The notes beneath the pieces were generated by a model. It did no database searches. It was not told where the DNA came from and was given only the letters and a program-made list of their open reading frames with translations. Positions 36,914 to 51,167 of a DNA stretch of 64,000 bases are shown piece after piece (within the stretch, counting starts at the first letter, position 1; every line of letters starts with the position of its first letter). This DNA is from Sisyra terminalis. Taxonomy: Eukaryota; Arthropoda; Insecta; Neuroptera; Sisyridae. Both the position numbers and the translations under genes were made by a program. The stretch covers positions 62,001 to 126,000 of the forward strand of contig OY292278.1 in assembly GCA_958496175.1 (NCBI GenBank). Reading direction: 5' to 3'.

Positions 36914-38794
36914 CTCACAATTTTAAAAATCAATACAAAATTGAACAGTCTTTTTACATATAAATTTTCCTCGTTTGTTAAATTCAAATTTTCTCACAAT
37001 TGTAAAAATCAATACAAAATTGAACAGTCTTTTCAAATATAAATTTTCCTCGTTTGTTAAATTCAAATTTTCTAAACTGGTATAAATCAATACAAAATTG
37101 AACAGTCTTTTCAAATATAAATTTTCCTCGTTTGTTAAATTCAAATTTTCTAAACTAGTAAAAATCAATACAAAATTGAACAGTCTTTTCAAATATAAAT
37201 TTTCCTCGTTTGTTAAATTCAAATTTTCTCACAATTTTAAAAATCAATACAAAATTGAACAGTCTTTTTACATATAAATTTTCCTCGTTTGTTAAATTCA
37301 AATTTTCTCACAATTGTAAAAATCAATACAAAATTGAACAGTCTTTTCAAATATAAATTTTCCTCGTTTGTTAAATTCAAATTTTCTCACAATTTTAAAA
37401 ATCAATACAAAATTGAACAGTCTTTTTACATATAAATTTTCCTCGTTTGTTAAATTGAAATTTTCTCACAATTGTAAAAATCAATACAAAATTGAACAGT
37501 CTTTTCAAATATAAATTTTCCTCGTTTGTTAAATTCAAATTTTCTAAACTAGTAAAAATCAATACAAAATTGAACAGTCTTTTCAAATATAAATTTTCCT
37601 CGTTTGTTAAATTCAAATTTTCTCACAATTTTAAAAATCAATACAAAATTGAACAGTCTTTTTACATATAAATTTTCCTCGTTTGTTAAATTCAAATTTT
37701 CTCACAATTGTAAAAATCAATACAAAATTGAACAGTCTTTTCAAATATAAATTTTCCTCGTTTGTTAAATTCAAATTTTCTAAACTGGTATAAATCAATA
37801 CAAAATTGAACAGTCTTTTCAAATATAAATTTTCCTCGTTTGTTAAATTCAAATTTTCTAAACTAGTAAAAATCAATACAAAATTGAACAGTCTTTTCAT
37901 ATATAAATTCTCCTCGTTTGTTAAATTCAAATTTTCTAAACTAGTAAAAATCAATACAAAATTGAACAGTCTTTTTACATATAAATTTTCCTCGTTTGTT
38001 AAATTCAAATTTTCTCACAATTGTAAAAATCAATACAAAATTGAACAGTCTTTTCAAATATAAATTCTCTGATAAATTCAAATTTTCTAAACTGGTAAAA
38101 ATCAATACAAAATTGAACAGTCTTTTCAAATATAAATTTTCCTCGTTTGTTAAATTCAAATTTTCTCACAATTTTAAAAATCAATACAAAATTGAACAGT
38201 CTTTTCATATATAAATTCTCCTCGTTTGTTAAATTCAAATTTTCTAAACTAGTAAAAATCAATACAAAATTGAACAGTCTTTTCAAATATAAATTTTCCT
38301 CGTTTGTTAAATTCAAATTTTCTCACAATTGTAAAAATCAATACAAAATTGAACTGTCTTTTCACATATAAATTTTCCTCGTTTGATAAATTCAAATTTT
38401 CTAAACTGGTAAAAATCAATACAAAATTGAACAGTCTTTTCAAATATAAATTTTCCTCGTTTGTTAAATTCAAATTTTCTCACAATTTTAAAAATCAATA
38501 CAAAATTGAACAGTCTTTTTACATATAAATTTTCCTCGTTTGTTAAATTCAAATTTTCTCACAATTGTAAAAATCAATACAAAATTGAACAGTCTTTTCA
38601 AATATAAATTTTCCTCGTTTGTTAAATTCAAATTTTCTCACAATTTTAAAAATCAATACAAAATTGAACAGTCTTTTCAAATATAAATTTTCCTCGTTTG
38701 TTAAATTCAAATTTTCTCACAATTGTAAAAATCAATACAAAATTGAACAGTCTTTTCAAATATAAATTTTCCTCGTTTGTTAAATTCAAATTTT
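36914..38794 (+). repeat. 1.9-kb segment, second copy
   Basis: This is the copy of 34,639-36,519. It ends at 38,795, where a CTAAACTGG-TATAAATC unit replaces a TACAT-type A unit. Part of it (from about 37,806) then recurs 1,015 bp further on, giving a third 73-bp monomer of this group at 39,029. Confidence 0.78.
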
Positions 38795-41389
38795 CTAAAC
38801 TGGTATAAATCAATACAAAATTGAACAGTCTTTTCAAATATAAATTTTCCTCGTTTGTTAAATTCAAATTTTCTAAACTAGTAAAAATCAATACAAAATT
38901 GAACAGTCTTTTCATATATAAATTCTCCTCGTTTGTTAAATTCAAATTTTCTAAACTAGTAAAAATCAATACAAAATTGAACAGTCTTTTTACATATAAA
39001 TTTTCCTCGTTTGTTAAATTCAAATTTTCTCACAATTGTAAAAATCAATACAAAATTGAACAGTCTTTTCAAATATAAATTCTCTGATAAATTCAAATTT
39101 TCTAAACTGGTAAAAATCAATACAAAATTGAACAGTCTTTTCAAATATAAATTTTCCTCGTTTGTTAAATTCAAATTTTCTCACAATTTTAAAAATCAAT
39201 ACAAAATTGAACAGTCTTTTCATATATAAATTCTCCTCGTTTGTTAAATTCAAATTTTCTAAACTAGTAAAAATCAATACAAAATTGAACAGTCTTTTTA
39301 CATATAAATTTTCCTCGTTTGTTAAATTCAAATTTTCTCACAATTGTAAAAATCAATACAAAATTGAACAGTCTTTTCATATATAAATTCTCCTCGTTTG
39401 TTAAATTCAAATTTTCTAAACTAGTAAAAATCAATACAAAATTGAACAGTCTTTTCACATATAAATTTTCCTCGTTTGTTAAATTCAAATTTTCTCACAA
39501 TTTTAAAAATCAATACAAAATTGAACAGTCTTTTCATATATAAATTCTCCTCGTTTGTTAAATTCAAATTTTCTAAACTAGTAAAAATCAATACAAAATT
39601 GAACAGTCTTTTTACATATAAATTTTCCTCGTTTGTTAAATTCAAATTTTCTCACAATTTTAAAAATCAATACAAAATTGAACAGTCTTTTCATATATAA
39701 ATTCTCCTCGTTTGTTAAATTCAAATTTTCTCACAATTGTAAAAATCAATACAAAATTGAACAGTCTTTTCAAATATAAATTTTCCTCGTTTGTTAAATT
39801 CAAATTTTCTCACAATTTTAAAAATCAATACAAAATTGAACAGTCTTTTTACATATAAATTTTCCTCGTTTGTTAAATTCAAATTTTCTCACAATTTTAA
39901 AAATCAATACAAAATTGAACAGTCTTTTCAAATATAAATTTTCCTCGTTTGTTAAATTCAAATTTTCTCACAATTTTAAAAATCAATACAAAATTGAACA
40001 GTCTTTTCATATATAAATTCTCCTCGTTTGTTAAATTCAAATTTTCTAAACTAGTAAAAATCAATACAAAATTGAACAGTCTTTTTACATATAAATTTTC
40101 CTCGTTTGTTAAATTCAAATTTTCTCACAATTGTAAAAATCAATACAAAATTGAACAGTCTTTTCATATATAAATTCTCCTCGTTTGTTAAATTCAAATT
40201 TTCTAAACTAGTAAAAATCAATACAAAATTGAACAGTCTTTTTACATATAAATTTTCCTCGTTTGTTAAATTCAAATTTTCTCACAATTGTAAAAATCAA
40301 TACAAAATTGAACAGTCTTTTCAAATATAAATTTTCCTCGTTTGTTAAATTCAAATTTTCTCACAATTTTAAAAATCAATACAAAATTGAACAGTCTTTT
40401 CACATATAAATTTTCCTCGTTTGTTAAATTCAAATTTTCTAAACTGGTAAAAATCAATACAAAATTGAACAGTCTTTTCAAATATAAATTTTCCTCGTTT
40501 GTTAAATTCAAATTTTCTAAACTGGTAAAAATCAATACAAAATTGAACAGTCTTTTCAAATATAAATTTTCCTCGTTTGTTAAATTCAAATTTTCTCACA
40601 ATTTTAAAAATCAATACAAAATTGAACAGTCTTTTCAAATATAAATTTTCCTCGTTTGTTAAATTCAAATTTTCTCACAATTTTAAAAATCAATACAAAA
40701 TTGAACAGTCTTTTTACATATAAATTTTCCTCGTTTGTTAAATTGAAATTTTCTCACAATTGTAAAAATCAATACAAAATTGAACAGTCTTTTCAAATAT
40801 AAATTTTCCTCGTTTGTTAAATTCAAATTTTCTAAACTAGTAAAAATCAATACAAAATTGAACAGTCTTTTCAAATATAAATTTTCCTCGTTTGTTAAAT
40901 TCAAATTTTCTCACAATTTTAAAAATCAATACAAAATTGAACAGTCTTTTCATATATAAATTCTCCTCGTTTGTTAAATTCAAATTTTCTAAACTAGTAA
41001 AAATCAATACAAAATTGAACAGTCTTTTTACATATAAATTTTCCTCGTTTGTTAAATTCAAATTTTCTCACAATTGTAAAAATCAATACAAAATTGAACA
41101 GTCTTTTCAAATATAAATTCTCTGATAAATTCAAATTTTCTAAACTGGTAAAAATCAATACAAAATTGAACAGTCTTTTCAAATATAAATTTTCCTCGTT
41201 TGTTAAATTCAAATTTTCTCACAATTTTAAAAATCAATACAAAATTGAACAGTCTTTTCATATATAAATTCTCCTCGTTTGTTAAATTCAAATTTTCTAA
41301 ACTAGTAAAAATCAATACAAAATTGAACAGTCTTTTTACATATAAATTTTCCTCGTTTGTTAAATTCAAATTTTCTCACAATTGTAAAA

Positions 41390-42268
41390 ATCAATACAAA
41401 ATTGAACAGTCTTTTCATATATAAATTCTCCTCGTTTGTTAAATTCAAATTTTCTAAACTAGTAAAAATCAATACAAAATTGAACAGTCTTTTTACATAT
41501 AAATTTTCCTCGTTTGTTAAATTCAAATTTTCTCACAATTGTAAAAATCAATACAAAATTGAACAGTCTTTTCATATATAAATTCTCCTCGTTTGTTAAA
41601 TTCAAATTTTCTAAACTAGTAAAAATCAATACAAAATTGAACAGTCTTTTCAAATATAAATTTTCCTCGTTTGTTATATTCAAATTTTCTCACAATTTTA
41701 AAAATCAATACAAAATTGAACAGTCTTTTCACATATAAATTTTCCTCGTTTGTTAAATTCAAATTTTCTCACAATTGTAAAAATCAATACAAAATTGAAC
41801 AGTCTTTTCACATATAAATTTTCCTCGTTTGTTAAATTCAAATTTTCTAAACTGGTAAAAATCAATACAAAATTGAACAGTCTTTTCAAATATAAATTTT
41901 CCTCGTTTGTTAAATTCAAATTTTCTAAACTGGTAAAAATCAATACAAAATTGAACAGTCTTTTCATATATAAATTCTCCTCGTTTGTTAAATTCAAATT
42001 TTCTAAACTAGTAAAAATCAATACAAAATTGAACAGTCTTTTTACATATAAATTTTCCTCGTTTGTTAAATTCAAATTTTCTCACAATTGTAAAAATCAA
42101 TACAAAATTGAACAGTCTTTTCATATATAAATTCTCCTCGTTTGTTAAATTCAAATTTTCTAAACTAGTAAAAATCAATACAAAATTGAACAGTCTTTTC
42201 AAATATAAATTTTCCTCGTTTGTTAAATTCAAATTTTCTCACAATTGTAAAAATCAATACAAAATTGA
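41390..42268 (+). repeat. Segment repeated at about 43,826-44,704 (2,436-bp offset)
   Basis: The monomer order, including TTATATTC (41,674/44,110) and the two successive CTAAACTGGT units, recurs 31 monomers downstream. The copies separate where 42,270 carries GAACTGTC. A third relative is at about 32,850-33,730. Confidence 0.72.
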
Positions 42269-42394
42269 ACTGTCTTTTCACATATAAATTTTCCTCGTTT
42301 GATAAATTCAAATTTTCTAAACTGGTAAAAATCAATACAAAATTGAACAGTCTTTTCAAATATAAATTTTCCTCGTTTGTTAAATTCAAATTTT

Positions 42395-44831
42395 CTAAAC
42401 TGGTAAAAATCAATACAAAATTGAACAGTCTTTTCATATATAAATTCTCCTCGTTTGTTAAATTCAAATTTTCTAAACTAGTAAAAATCAATACAAAATT
42501 GAACAGTCTTTTTACATATAAATTTTCCTCGTTTGTTAAATTCAAATTTTCTCACAATTGTAAAAATCAATACAAAATTGAACAGTCTTTTCATATATAA
42601 ATTCTCCTCGTTTGTTAAATTCAAATTTTCTAAACTAGTAAAAATCAATACAAAATTGAACAGTCTTTTCACATATAAATTTTCCTCGTTTGTTAAATTC
42701 AAATTTTCTCACAATTTTAAAAATCAATACAAAATTGAACAGTCTTTTCATATATAAATTCTCCTCGTTTGTTAAATTCAAATTTTCTAAACTAGTAAAA
42801 ATCAATACAAAATTGAACAGTCTTTTTACATATAAATTTTCCTCGTTTGTTAAATTCAAATTTTCTCACAATTTTAAAAATCAATACAAAATTGAACAGT
42901 CTTTTCATATATAAATTCTCCTCGTTTGTTAAATTCAAATTTTCTCACAATTGTAAAAATCAATACAAAATTGAACAGTCTTTTCAAATATAAATTTTCC
43001 TCGTTTGTTAAATTCAAATTTTCTCACAATTTTAAAAATCAATACAAAATTGAACAGTCTTTTTACATATAAATTTTCCTCGTTTGTTAAATTCAAATTT
43101 TCTCACAATTTTAAAAATCAATACAAAATTGAACAGTCTTTTCAAATATAAATTTTCCTCGTTTGTTAAATTCAAATTTTCTAAACTAGTAAAAATCAAT
43201 ACAAAATTGAACAGTCTTTTCAAATATAAATTTTCCTCGTTTGTTAAATTCAAATTTTCTCACAATTTTAAAAATCAATACAAAATTGAACAGTCTTTTT
43301 ACATATAAATTTTCCTCGTTTGTTAAATTCAAATTTTCTCACAATTGTAAAAATCAATACAAAATTGAACAGTCTTTTCAAATATAAATTTTCCTCGTTT
43401 GTTAAATTCAAATTTTCTCACAATTTTAAAAATCAATACAAAATTGAACAGTCTTTTCAAATATAAATTTTCCTCGTTTGTTAAATTCAAATTTTCTCAC
43501 AATTGTAAAAATCAATACAAAATTGAACAGTCTTTTCAAATATAAATTTTCCTCGTTTGTTAAATTCAAATTTTCTAAACTGGTAAAAATCAATACAAAA
43601 TTGAACAGTCTTTTCAAATATAAATTTTCCTCGTTTGTTAAATTCAAATTTTCTCACAATTGTAAAAATCAATACAAAATTGAAGTGTCTTTTTACATAT
43701 AAATTTTCCTCGTTTGTTAAATTCAAATTTTCTCACAATTGTAAAAATCAATACAAAATTGAACAGTCTTTTCAAATATAAATTTTCCTCGTTTGTTAAA
43801 TTCAAATTTTCTCACAATTTTAAAAATCAATACAAAATTGAACAGTCTTTTCATATATAAATTCTCCTCGTTTGTTAAATTCAAATTTTCTAAACTAGTA
43901 AAAATCAATACAAAATTGAACAGTCTTTTTACATATAAATTTTCCTCGTTTGTTAAATTCAAATTTTCTCACAATTGTAAAAATCAATACAAAATTGAAC
44001 AGTCTTTTCATATATAAATTCTCCTCGTTTGTTAAATTCAAATTTTCTAAACTAGTAAAAATCAATACAAAATTGAACAGTCTTTTCAAATATAAATTTT
44101 CCTCGTTTGTTATATTCAAATTTTCTCACAATTTTAAAAATCAATACAAAATTGAACAGTCTTTTCACATATAAATTTTCCTCGTTTGTTAAATTCAAAT
44201 TTTCTCACAATTGTAAAAATCAATACAAAATTGAACAGTCTTTTCACATATAAATTTTCCTCGTTTGTTAAATTCAAATTTTCTAAACTGGTAAAAATCA
44301 ATACAAAATTGAACAGTCTTTTCAAATATAAATTTTCCTCGTTTGTTAAATTCAAATTTTCTAAACTGGTAAAAATCAATACAAAATTGAACAGTCTTTT
44401 CATATATAAATTCTCCTCGTTTGTTAAATTCAAATTTTCTAAACTAGTAAAAATCAATACAAAATTGAACAGTCTTTTTACATATAAATTTTCCTCGTTT
44501 GTTAAATTCAAATTTTCTCACAATTGTAAAAATCAATACAAAATTGAACAGTCTTTTCATATATAAATTCTCCTCGTTTGTTAAATTCAAATTTTCTAAA
44601 CTAGTAAAAATCAATACAAAATTGAACAGTCTTTTCAAATATAAATTTTCCTCGTTTGTTAAATTCAAATTTTCTCACAATTGTAAAAATCAATACAAAA
44701 TTGAACAGTCTTTTCAAATATAAATTTTCCTCGTTTGTTAAATTCAAATATTCTCACAATTTTAAAAATCAATACAAAATTGAACAGTCTTTTCACATAT
44801 AAATTTTCCTCGTTTGTTAAATTCAAATTTT
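42395..44831 (+). repeat. Block with a private GAAGTGTC monomer and the 2,436-bp repeat
   Basis: Mixed monomers. A unit near 43,684 reads TTGAAGTGTC where others have TTGAACAGTC and was not seen elsewhere. From about 43,826 the block copies 41,390-42,268. The first AAATATTCT allele of the window is near 44,748, here joined to a CACAATTTT box rather than the later CTAAACTGGT. Confidence 0.65.
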
Positions 44832-45531
44832 CTAAACTGGTAAAAATCAATACAAAATTGAACAGTCTTTTCAAATATAAATTTTCCTCGTTTGTTAAAT
44901 TCAAATTTTCTAAACTGGTAAAAATCAATACAAAATTGAACAGTCTTTTCAAATATAAATTTTCCTCGTTTGTTAAATTCAAATTTTCTCACAATTTTAA
45001 AAATCAATACAAAATTGAACAGTCTTTTCATATATAAATTCTCCTCGTTTGTTAAATTCAAATTTTCTAAACTTGTAAAAATCAATACAAAATTGAACAG
45101 TCTTTTTACATATAAATTTTCCTCGTTTGTTAAATTCAAATTTTCTCACAATTGTAAAAATCAATACAAAATTGAACAGTCTTTTCAAATATAAATTCTC
45201 TGATAAATTCAAATTTTCTAAACTGGTAAAAATCAATACAAAATTGAACAGTCTTTTCAAATATAAATTTTCCTCGTTTGTTAAATTCAAATTTTCTCAC
45301 AATTTTAAAAATCAATACAAAATTGAACAGTCTTTTCATATATAAATTCTCCTCGTTTGTTAAATTCAAATTTTCTAAACTAGTAAAAATCAATACAAAA
45401 TTGAACAGTCTTTTTACATATAAATTTTCCTCGTTTGTTAAATTCAAATTTTCTCACAATTGTAAAAATCAATACAAAATTGAACAGTCTTTTCATATAT
45501 AAATTCTCCTCGTTTGTTAAATTCAAATTTT
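44832..45531 (+). repeat. 700-bp unit, copy 1 of a direct tandem duplication
   Basis: Nine monomers, one of them the 73-bp form (45,145), are followed at once by a second copy (45,532-46,231, 73-bp form at 45,845). Both carry the CTAAACTTGT box in the same place. The unit lengths 3 x 79 + 5 x 78 + 73 sum to 700. Confidence 0.85.
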
Positions 45532-46231
45532 CTAAACTGGTAAAAATCAATACAAAATTGAACAGTCTTTTCAAATATAAATTTTCCTCGTTTGTTAAAT
45601 TCAAATTTTCTAAACTGGTAAAAATCAATACAAAATTGAACAGTCTTTTCAAATATAAATTTTCCTCGTTTGTTAAATTCAAATTTTCTCACAATTTTAA
45701 AAATCAATACAAAATTGAACAGTCTTTTCATATATAAATTCTCCTCGTTTGTTAAATTCAAATTTTCTAAACTTGTAAAAATCAATACAAAATTGAACAG
45801 TCTTTTTACATATAAATTTTCCTCGTTTGTTAAATTCAAATTTTCTCACAATTGTAAAAATCAATACAAAATTGAACAGTCTTTTCAAATATAAATTCTC
45901 TGATAAATTCAAATTTTCTAAACTGGTAAAAATCAATACAAAATTGAACAGTCTTTTCAAATATAAATTTTCCTCGTTTGTTAAATTCAAATTTTCTCAC
46001 AATTTTAAAAATCAATACAAAATTGAACAGTCTTTTCATATATAAATTCTCCTCGTTTGTTAAATTCAAATTTTCTAAACTAGTAAAAATCAATACAAAA
46101 TTGAACAGTCTTTTTACATATAAATTTTCCTCGTTTGTTAAATTCAAATTTTCTCACAATTGTAAAAATCAATACAAAATTGAACAGTCTTTTCATATAT
46201 AAATTCTCCTCGTTTGTTAAATTCAAATTTT
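45532..46231 (+). repeat. 700-bp unit, copy 2
   Basis: It adjoins copy 1 without a spacer and carries every landmark at +700. The next monomer (46,232) has an ACTAGT box instead of CTAAACTGGT, which ends the match. Confidence 0.83.
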
Positions 46232-48034
46232 CTAAACTAGTAAAAATCAATACAAAATTGAACAGTCTTTTCAAATATAAATTTTCCTCGTTTGTTAAAT
46301 TCAAATTTTCTCACAATTTTAAAAATCAATACAAAATTGAACAGTCTTTTCACATATAAATTTTCCTCGTTTGTTAAATTCAAATTTTCTCACAATTGTA
46401 AAAATCAATACAAAATTGAACAGTCTTTTCACATATAAATTTTCCTCGTTTGTTAAATTCAAATTTTCTCACAATTGTAAAAATCAATACAAAATTGAAC
46501 AGTCTTTTCAAATATAAATTTTCCTCGTTTGTTAAATTCAAATTTTCTCACAATTTTAAAAATCAATACAAAATTGAACAGTCTTTTTACATATAAATTT
46601 TCCTCGTTTGTTAAATTCAAATTTTCTCACAATTGTAAAAATCAATACAAAATTGAACAGTCTTTTCAAATATAAATTTTCCTCGTTTGTTAAATTCAAA
46701 TTTTCTCACAATTTTAAAAATCAATACAAAATTGAACAGTCTTTTTACATATAAATTTTCCTCGTTTGTTTAATTCAAATTTTCTCACAATTGTAAAAAT
46801 CAATACAAAATTGAACAGTCTTTTCAAATATAAATTTTCCTCGTTTGTTAAATTCAAATTTTCTAAACTAGTAAAAATCAATACAAAATTGAACAGTCTT
46901 TTCAAATATAAATTTTCCTCGTTTGTTAAATTCAAATTTTCTCACAATTTTAAAAATCAATACAAAATTGAACAGTCTTTTTACATATAAATTTTCCTCG
47001 TTTGTTAAATTCAAATTTTCTCACAATTGTAAAAATCAATACAAAATTGAACAGTCTTTTCAAATATAAATTTTCCTCGTTTGTTAAATTCAAATTTTCT
47101 CACAATTTTAAAAATCAATACAAAATTGAACAGTCTATTCACATATAAATTTTCCTCGTTTGTTAAATTCAAATTTTCTAAACTGGTAAAAATCAATACA
47201 AAATTGAACAGTCTTTTCAAATATAAATTTTCCTCGTTTGTTAAATTCTAATTTTCTAAACTGGTAAAAATCAATACAAAATTGAACAGTCTTTTCAAAT
47301 ATAAATTTTCCTCGTTTGTTAAATTCAAATTTTCTCACAATTGTAAAAATCAATACAAAATTGAACAGTCTTTTCACATATAAATTTTCCTCGTTTGTTA
47401 AATTCAAATTTTCTAAACTGGTAAAAATCAATACAAAATTGAACAGTCTTTTCAAATATAAATTTTCCTCGTTTGTTAAATTCAAATTTTCTAAACTGGT
47501 AAAAATCAATACAAAATTGAACAGTCTTTTCAAATATAAATTTTCCTCGTTTGTTAAATTCAAATTTTCTCACAATTGTAAAAATCAATACAAAATTGAA
47601 CAGTCTTTTCAAATATAAATTTTCCTCGTTTGTTAAATTCAAATTTTCTCACAATTGTAAAAATCAATACAAAATTGAACAGTCTTTTCAAATATAAATT
47701 TTCCTCGTTTGTTAAATTCAAATTTTCTCACAATTTTAAAAATCAATACAAAATTAAACAGTCTTTTCATATATAAATTCTCCTCGTTTGTTAAATTCAA
47801 ATTTTCTAAACTAGTAAAAATCAATACAAAATTGAACAGTCTTTTTACATATAAATTTTCCTCGTTTGTTAAATTCAAATTTTCTCACAATTGTAAAAAT
47901 CAATACAAAATTGAACAGTCTTTTCAAATATAAATTCTCTGATAAATTCAAATTTTCTAAACTGGTAAAAATCAATACAAAATTGAACAGTCTTTTCAAA
48001 TATAAATTTTCCTCGTTTGTTAAATTCAAATTTT
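46232..48034 (+). repeat. Mixed block without a clear long period
   Basis: A and B monomers in irregular order. Private variants include TTTAATTCAAA near 46,770, CAGTCTATTC near 47,133, AATTCTAATTTTC near 47,246 (an allele otherwise typical of 1-22 kb) and AAATTAAACAG near 47,755. A 73-bp monomer lies at 47,884. From about 47,720 the block is copied 2,118 bp downstream. Confidence 0.62.
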
Positions 48035-48664
48035 CTCACATTTTTAAAAATCAATACAAAATTGAACAGTCTTTTTACATATAAATTTTCCTCGTTTGTT
48101 AAATTCAAATTTTCTCACAATTGTAAAAATCAATACAAAATTGAACAGTCTTTTCAAATATAAATTTTCCTCGTTTGTTAAATTCAAATTTTCTAAACTA
48201 GTAAAAATCAATACAAAATTGAACAGTCTTTTCAAATATAAATTTTCCTCGTTTGTTAAATTCAAATTTTCTCACAATTTTAAAAATCAATACAAAATTG
48301 AACAGTCTTTTTACATATAAATTTTCCTCGTTTGTTAAATTCAAATTTTCTCACAATTGTAAAAATCAATACAAAATTGAACAGTCTTTTCAAATATAAA
48401 TTTTCCTCGTTTGTTAAATTCAAATTTTCTCACAATTTTAAAAATCAATACAAAATTGAACAGTCTTTTCATATATAAATTCTCCTCGTTTGTTAAATTC
48501 AAATTTTCTAAACTAGTAAAAATCAATACAAAATTGAACAGTCTTTTTACATATAAATTTTCCTCGTTTGTTAAATTCAAATTTTCTCACAATTTTAAAA
48601 ATCAATACAAAATTGAACAGTCTTTTCAAATATAAATTTTCCTCGTTTGTTAAATTCAAATTTT
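48035..48664 (+). repeat. 630-bp unit opening with a CACATTTTTAAAA box
   Basis: Eight monomers (six of 79 bp, two of 78 bp). The opening box and the following five monomers recur at 48,665 (+630). The same box type recurs at about 49,375, 50,155, 52,194, 54,389, 56,269, 56,583, 57,608 and 57,922, and nowhere outside 48.0-58.0 kb. Confidence 0.75.
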
Positions 48665-49688
48665 CTCACATTTTTAAAAATCAATACAAAATTGAACAGT
48701 CTTTTTACATATAAATTTTCCTCGTTTGTTAAATTCAAATTTTCTCACAATTGTAAAAATCAATACAAAATTGAACAGTCTTTTCAAATATAAATTTTCC
48801 TCGTTTGTTAAATTCAAATTTTCTAAACTAGTAAAAATCAATACAAAATTGAACAGTCTTTTCAAATATAAATTTTCCTCGTTTGTTAAATTCAAATTTT
48901 CTCACAATTTTAAAAATCAATACAAAATTGAACAGTCTTTTTACATATAAATTTTCCTCGTTTGTTAAATTCAAATTTTCTCACAATTGTAAAAATCAAT
49001 ACAAAATTGAACAGTCTTTTCAAATATAAATTTTCCTCGTTTGTTAAATTCAAATTTTCTCACAATTTTAAAAATCAATACAAAATTGAACAGTCTTTTC
49101 ACATATAAATTTTCCTCGTTTGTTAAATTCAAATATTCTAAACTGGTAAAAATCAATACAAAATTGAACAGTCTTTTCAAATATAAATTTTCCTCGTTTG
49201 TTAAATTCAAATTTTCTAAACTGGTAAAAATCAATACAAAATTGAACAGTCTTTTCAAATATAAATTTTCCTCGTTTGTTAAATTCAAATTTTCTCACAA
49301 TTGTAAAAATCAATACAAAATTGAACAGTCTTTTCACATATAAATTTTCCTCGTTTGATAAATTCAAATTTTCTCACATTTTTAAAAATCAATACAAAAT
49401 TGAACAGTCTTTTTACATATAAATTTTCCTCGTTTGTTAAATTCAAATTTTCTCACAATTGTAAAAATCAATACAAAATTGAACAGTCTTTTCAAATATA
49501 AATTTTCCTCGTTTGTTAAATTCAAATTTTCTCACAATTTTAAAAATCAATACAAAATTGAACAGTCTTTTTACATATAAATTTTCCTCGTTTGTTAAAT
49601 TCAAATTTTCTCACAATTGTAAAAATCAATACAAAATTGAACAGTCTTTTCAAATATAAATTTTCCTCGTTTGTTAAATTCAAATTTT

Positions 49689-49766
49689 CTCACAATTGTA
49701 AAAATCAATACAAAATTGAACAGTTTTTCACATATAAATTTTCCTCGTTTGATAAATTCAAATTTT
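49689..49766 (+). repeat. Type-A monomer with 1-bp deletion (78 bp)
   Basis: It has a CTCACAATTGT box, yet the unit is 78 bp because CAGTCTTTTC has become CAGTTTTTC. The unit carries TTGATAAATTC. No further copy was noticed. It changes the local frame, which is why the repeat-encoded peptide pattern switches here. Confidence 0.72.
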
Positions 49767-50388
49767 CTAAACTGGTAAAAATCAATACAAAATTGAACAG
49801 TCTTTTCAAATATAAATTTTCCTCGTTTGTTAAATTCAAATTTTCTCACAATTTTAAAAATCAATACAAAATTGAACAGTCTTTTCATATATAAATTCTC
49901 CTCGTTTGTTAAATTCAAATTTTCTAAACTAGTAAAAATCAATACAAAATTGAACAGTCTTTTTACATATAAATTTTCCTCGTTTGTTAAATTCAAATTT
50001 TCTCACAATTGTAAAAATCAATACAAAATTGAACAGTCTTTTCAAATATAAATTCTCTGATAAATTCAAATTTTCTAAACTGGTAAAAATCAATACAAAA
50101 TTGAACAGTCTTTTCAAATATAAATTTTCCTCGTTTGTTAAATTCAAATTTTCTCACATTTTTAAAAATCAATACAAAATTGAACAGTCTTTTTACATAT
50201 AAATTTTCCTCGTTTGTTAAATTCAAATTTTCTCACAATTGTAAAAATCAATACAAAATTGAACAGTCTTTTCAAATATAAATTTTCCTCGTTTGTTAAA
50301 TTCAAATTTTCTAAACTAGTAAAAATCAATACAAAATTGAACAGTCTTTTCAAATATAAATTTTCCTCGTTTGTTAAATTCAAATTTT

Positions 50389-51167
50389 CTCACAATTGTA
50401 AAAATCAATACAAAATTGAACAGTCTTTTCAAATATAAATTTTCCTCGTTTGTTAAATTCAAATTTTCTCACAATTTTAAAAATCAATACAAAATTGAAC
50501 AGTCTTTTCACATATAAATTTTCCTCGTTTGTTAAATTCAAATATTCTAAACTGGTAAAAATCAATACAAAATTGAACAGTCTTTTCAAATATAAATTTT
50601 CCTCGTTTGTTAAATTCAAATTTTCTAAACTGGTAAAAATCAATACAAAATTGAACAGTCTTTTCAAATATAAATTTTCCTCGTTTGTTAAATTCAAATT
50701 TTCTCACAATTGTAAAAATCAATACAAAATTGAACAGTCTTTTCACATATAAATTTTCCTCGTTTGATAAATTCAAATTTTCTAAACTGGTAGAAATCAA
50801 TACAAAATTGAACAGTCTTTTCAAATATAAATTTTCCTCGTTTGTTAAATTCAAATTTTCTCACAATTTTAAAAATCAATACAAAATTGAACAGTCTTTT
50901 CATATATAAATTCTCCTCGTTTGTTAAATTCAAATTTTCTAAACTAGTAAAAATCAATACAAAATTGAACAGTCTTTTTACATATAAATTTTCCTCGTTT
51001 GTTAAATTCAAATTTTCTCACAATTGTAAAAATCAATACAAAATTGAACAGTCTTTTCAAATATAAATTCTCTGATAAATTCAAATTTTCTAAACTGGTA
51101 AAAATCAATACAAAATTGAACAGTCTTTTCAAATATAAATTTTCCTCGTTTGTTAAATTCAAATTTT
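50389..51167 (+). repeat. Segment repeated at about 58,235-59,013 (7,846-bp offset)
   Basis: Monomer order and alleles recur at +7,846, including AAATATTCT (near 50,541/58,387), TTGATAAATTC (near 50,766/58,612) and the 73-bp monomer (51,017/58,863). A GGTAGAAATC change near 50,790 and no such change in the later copy is one of few differences. The later copy ends at the domain boundary at 59,014. Confidence 0.78.
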
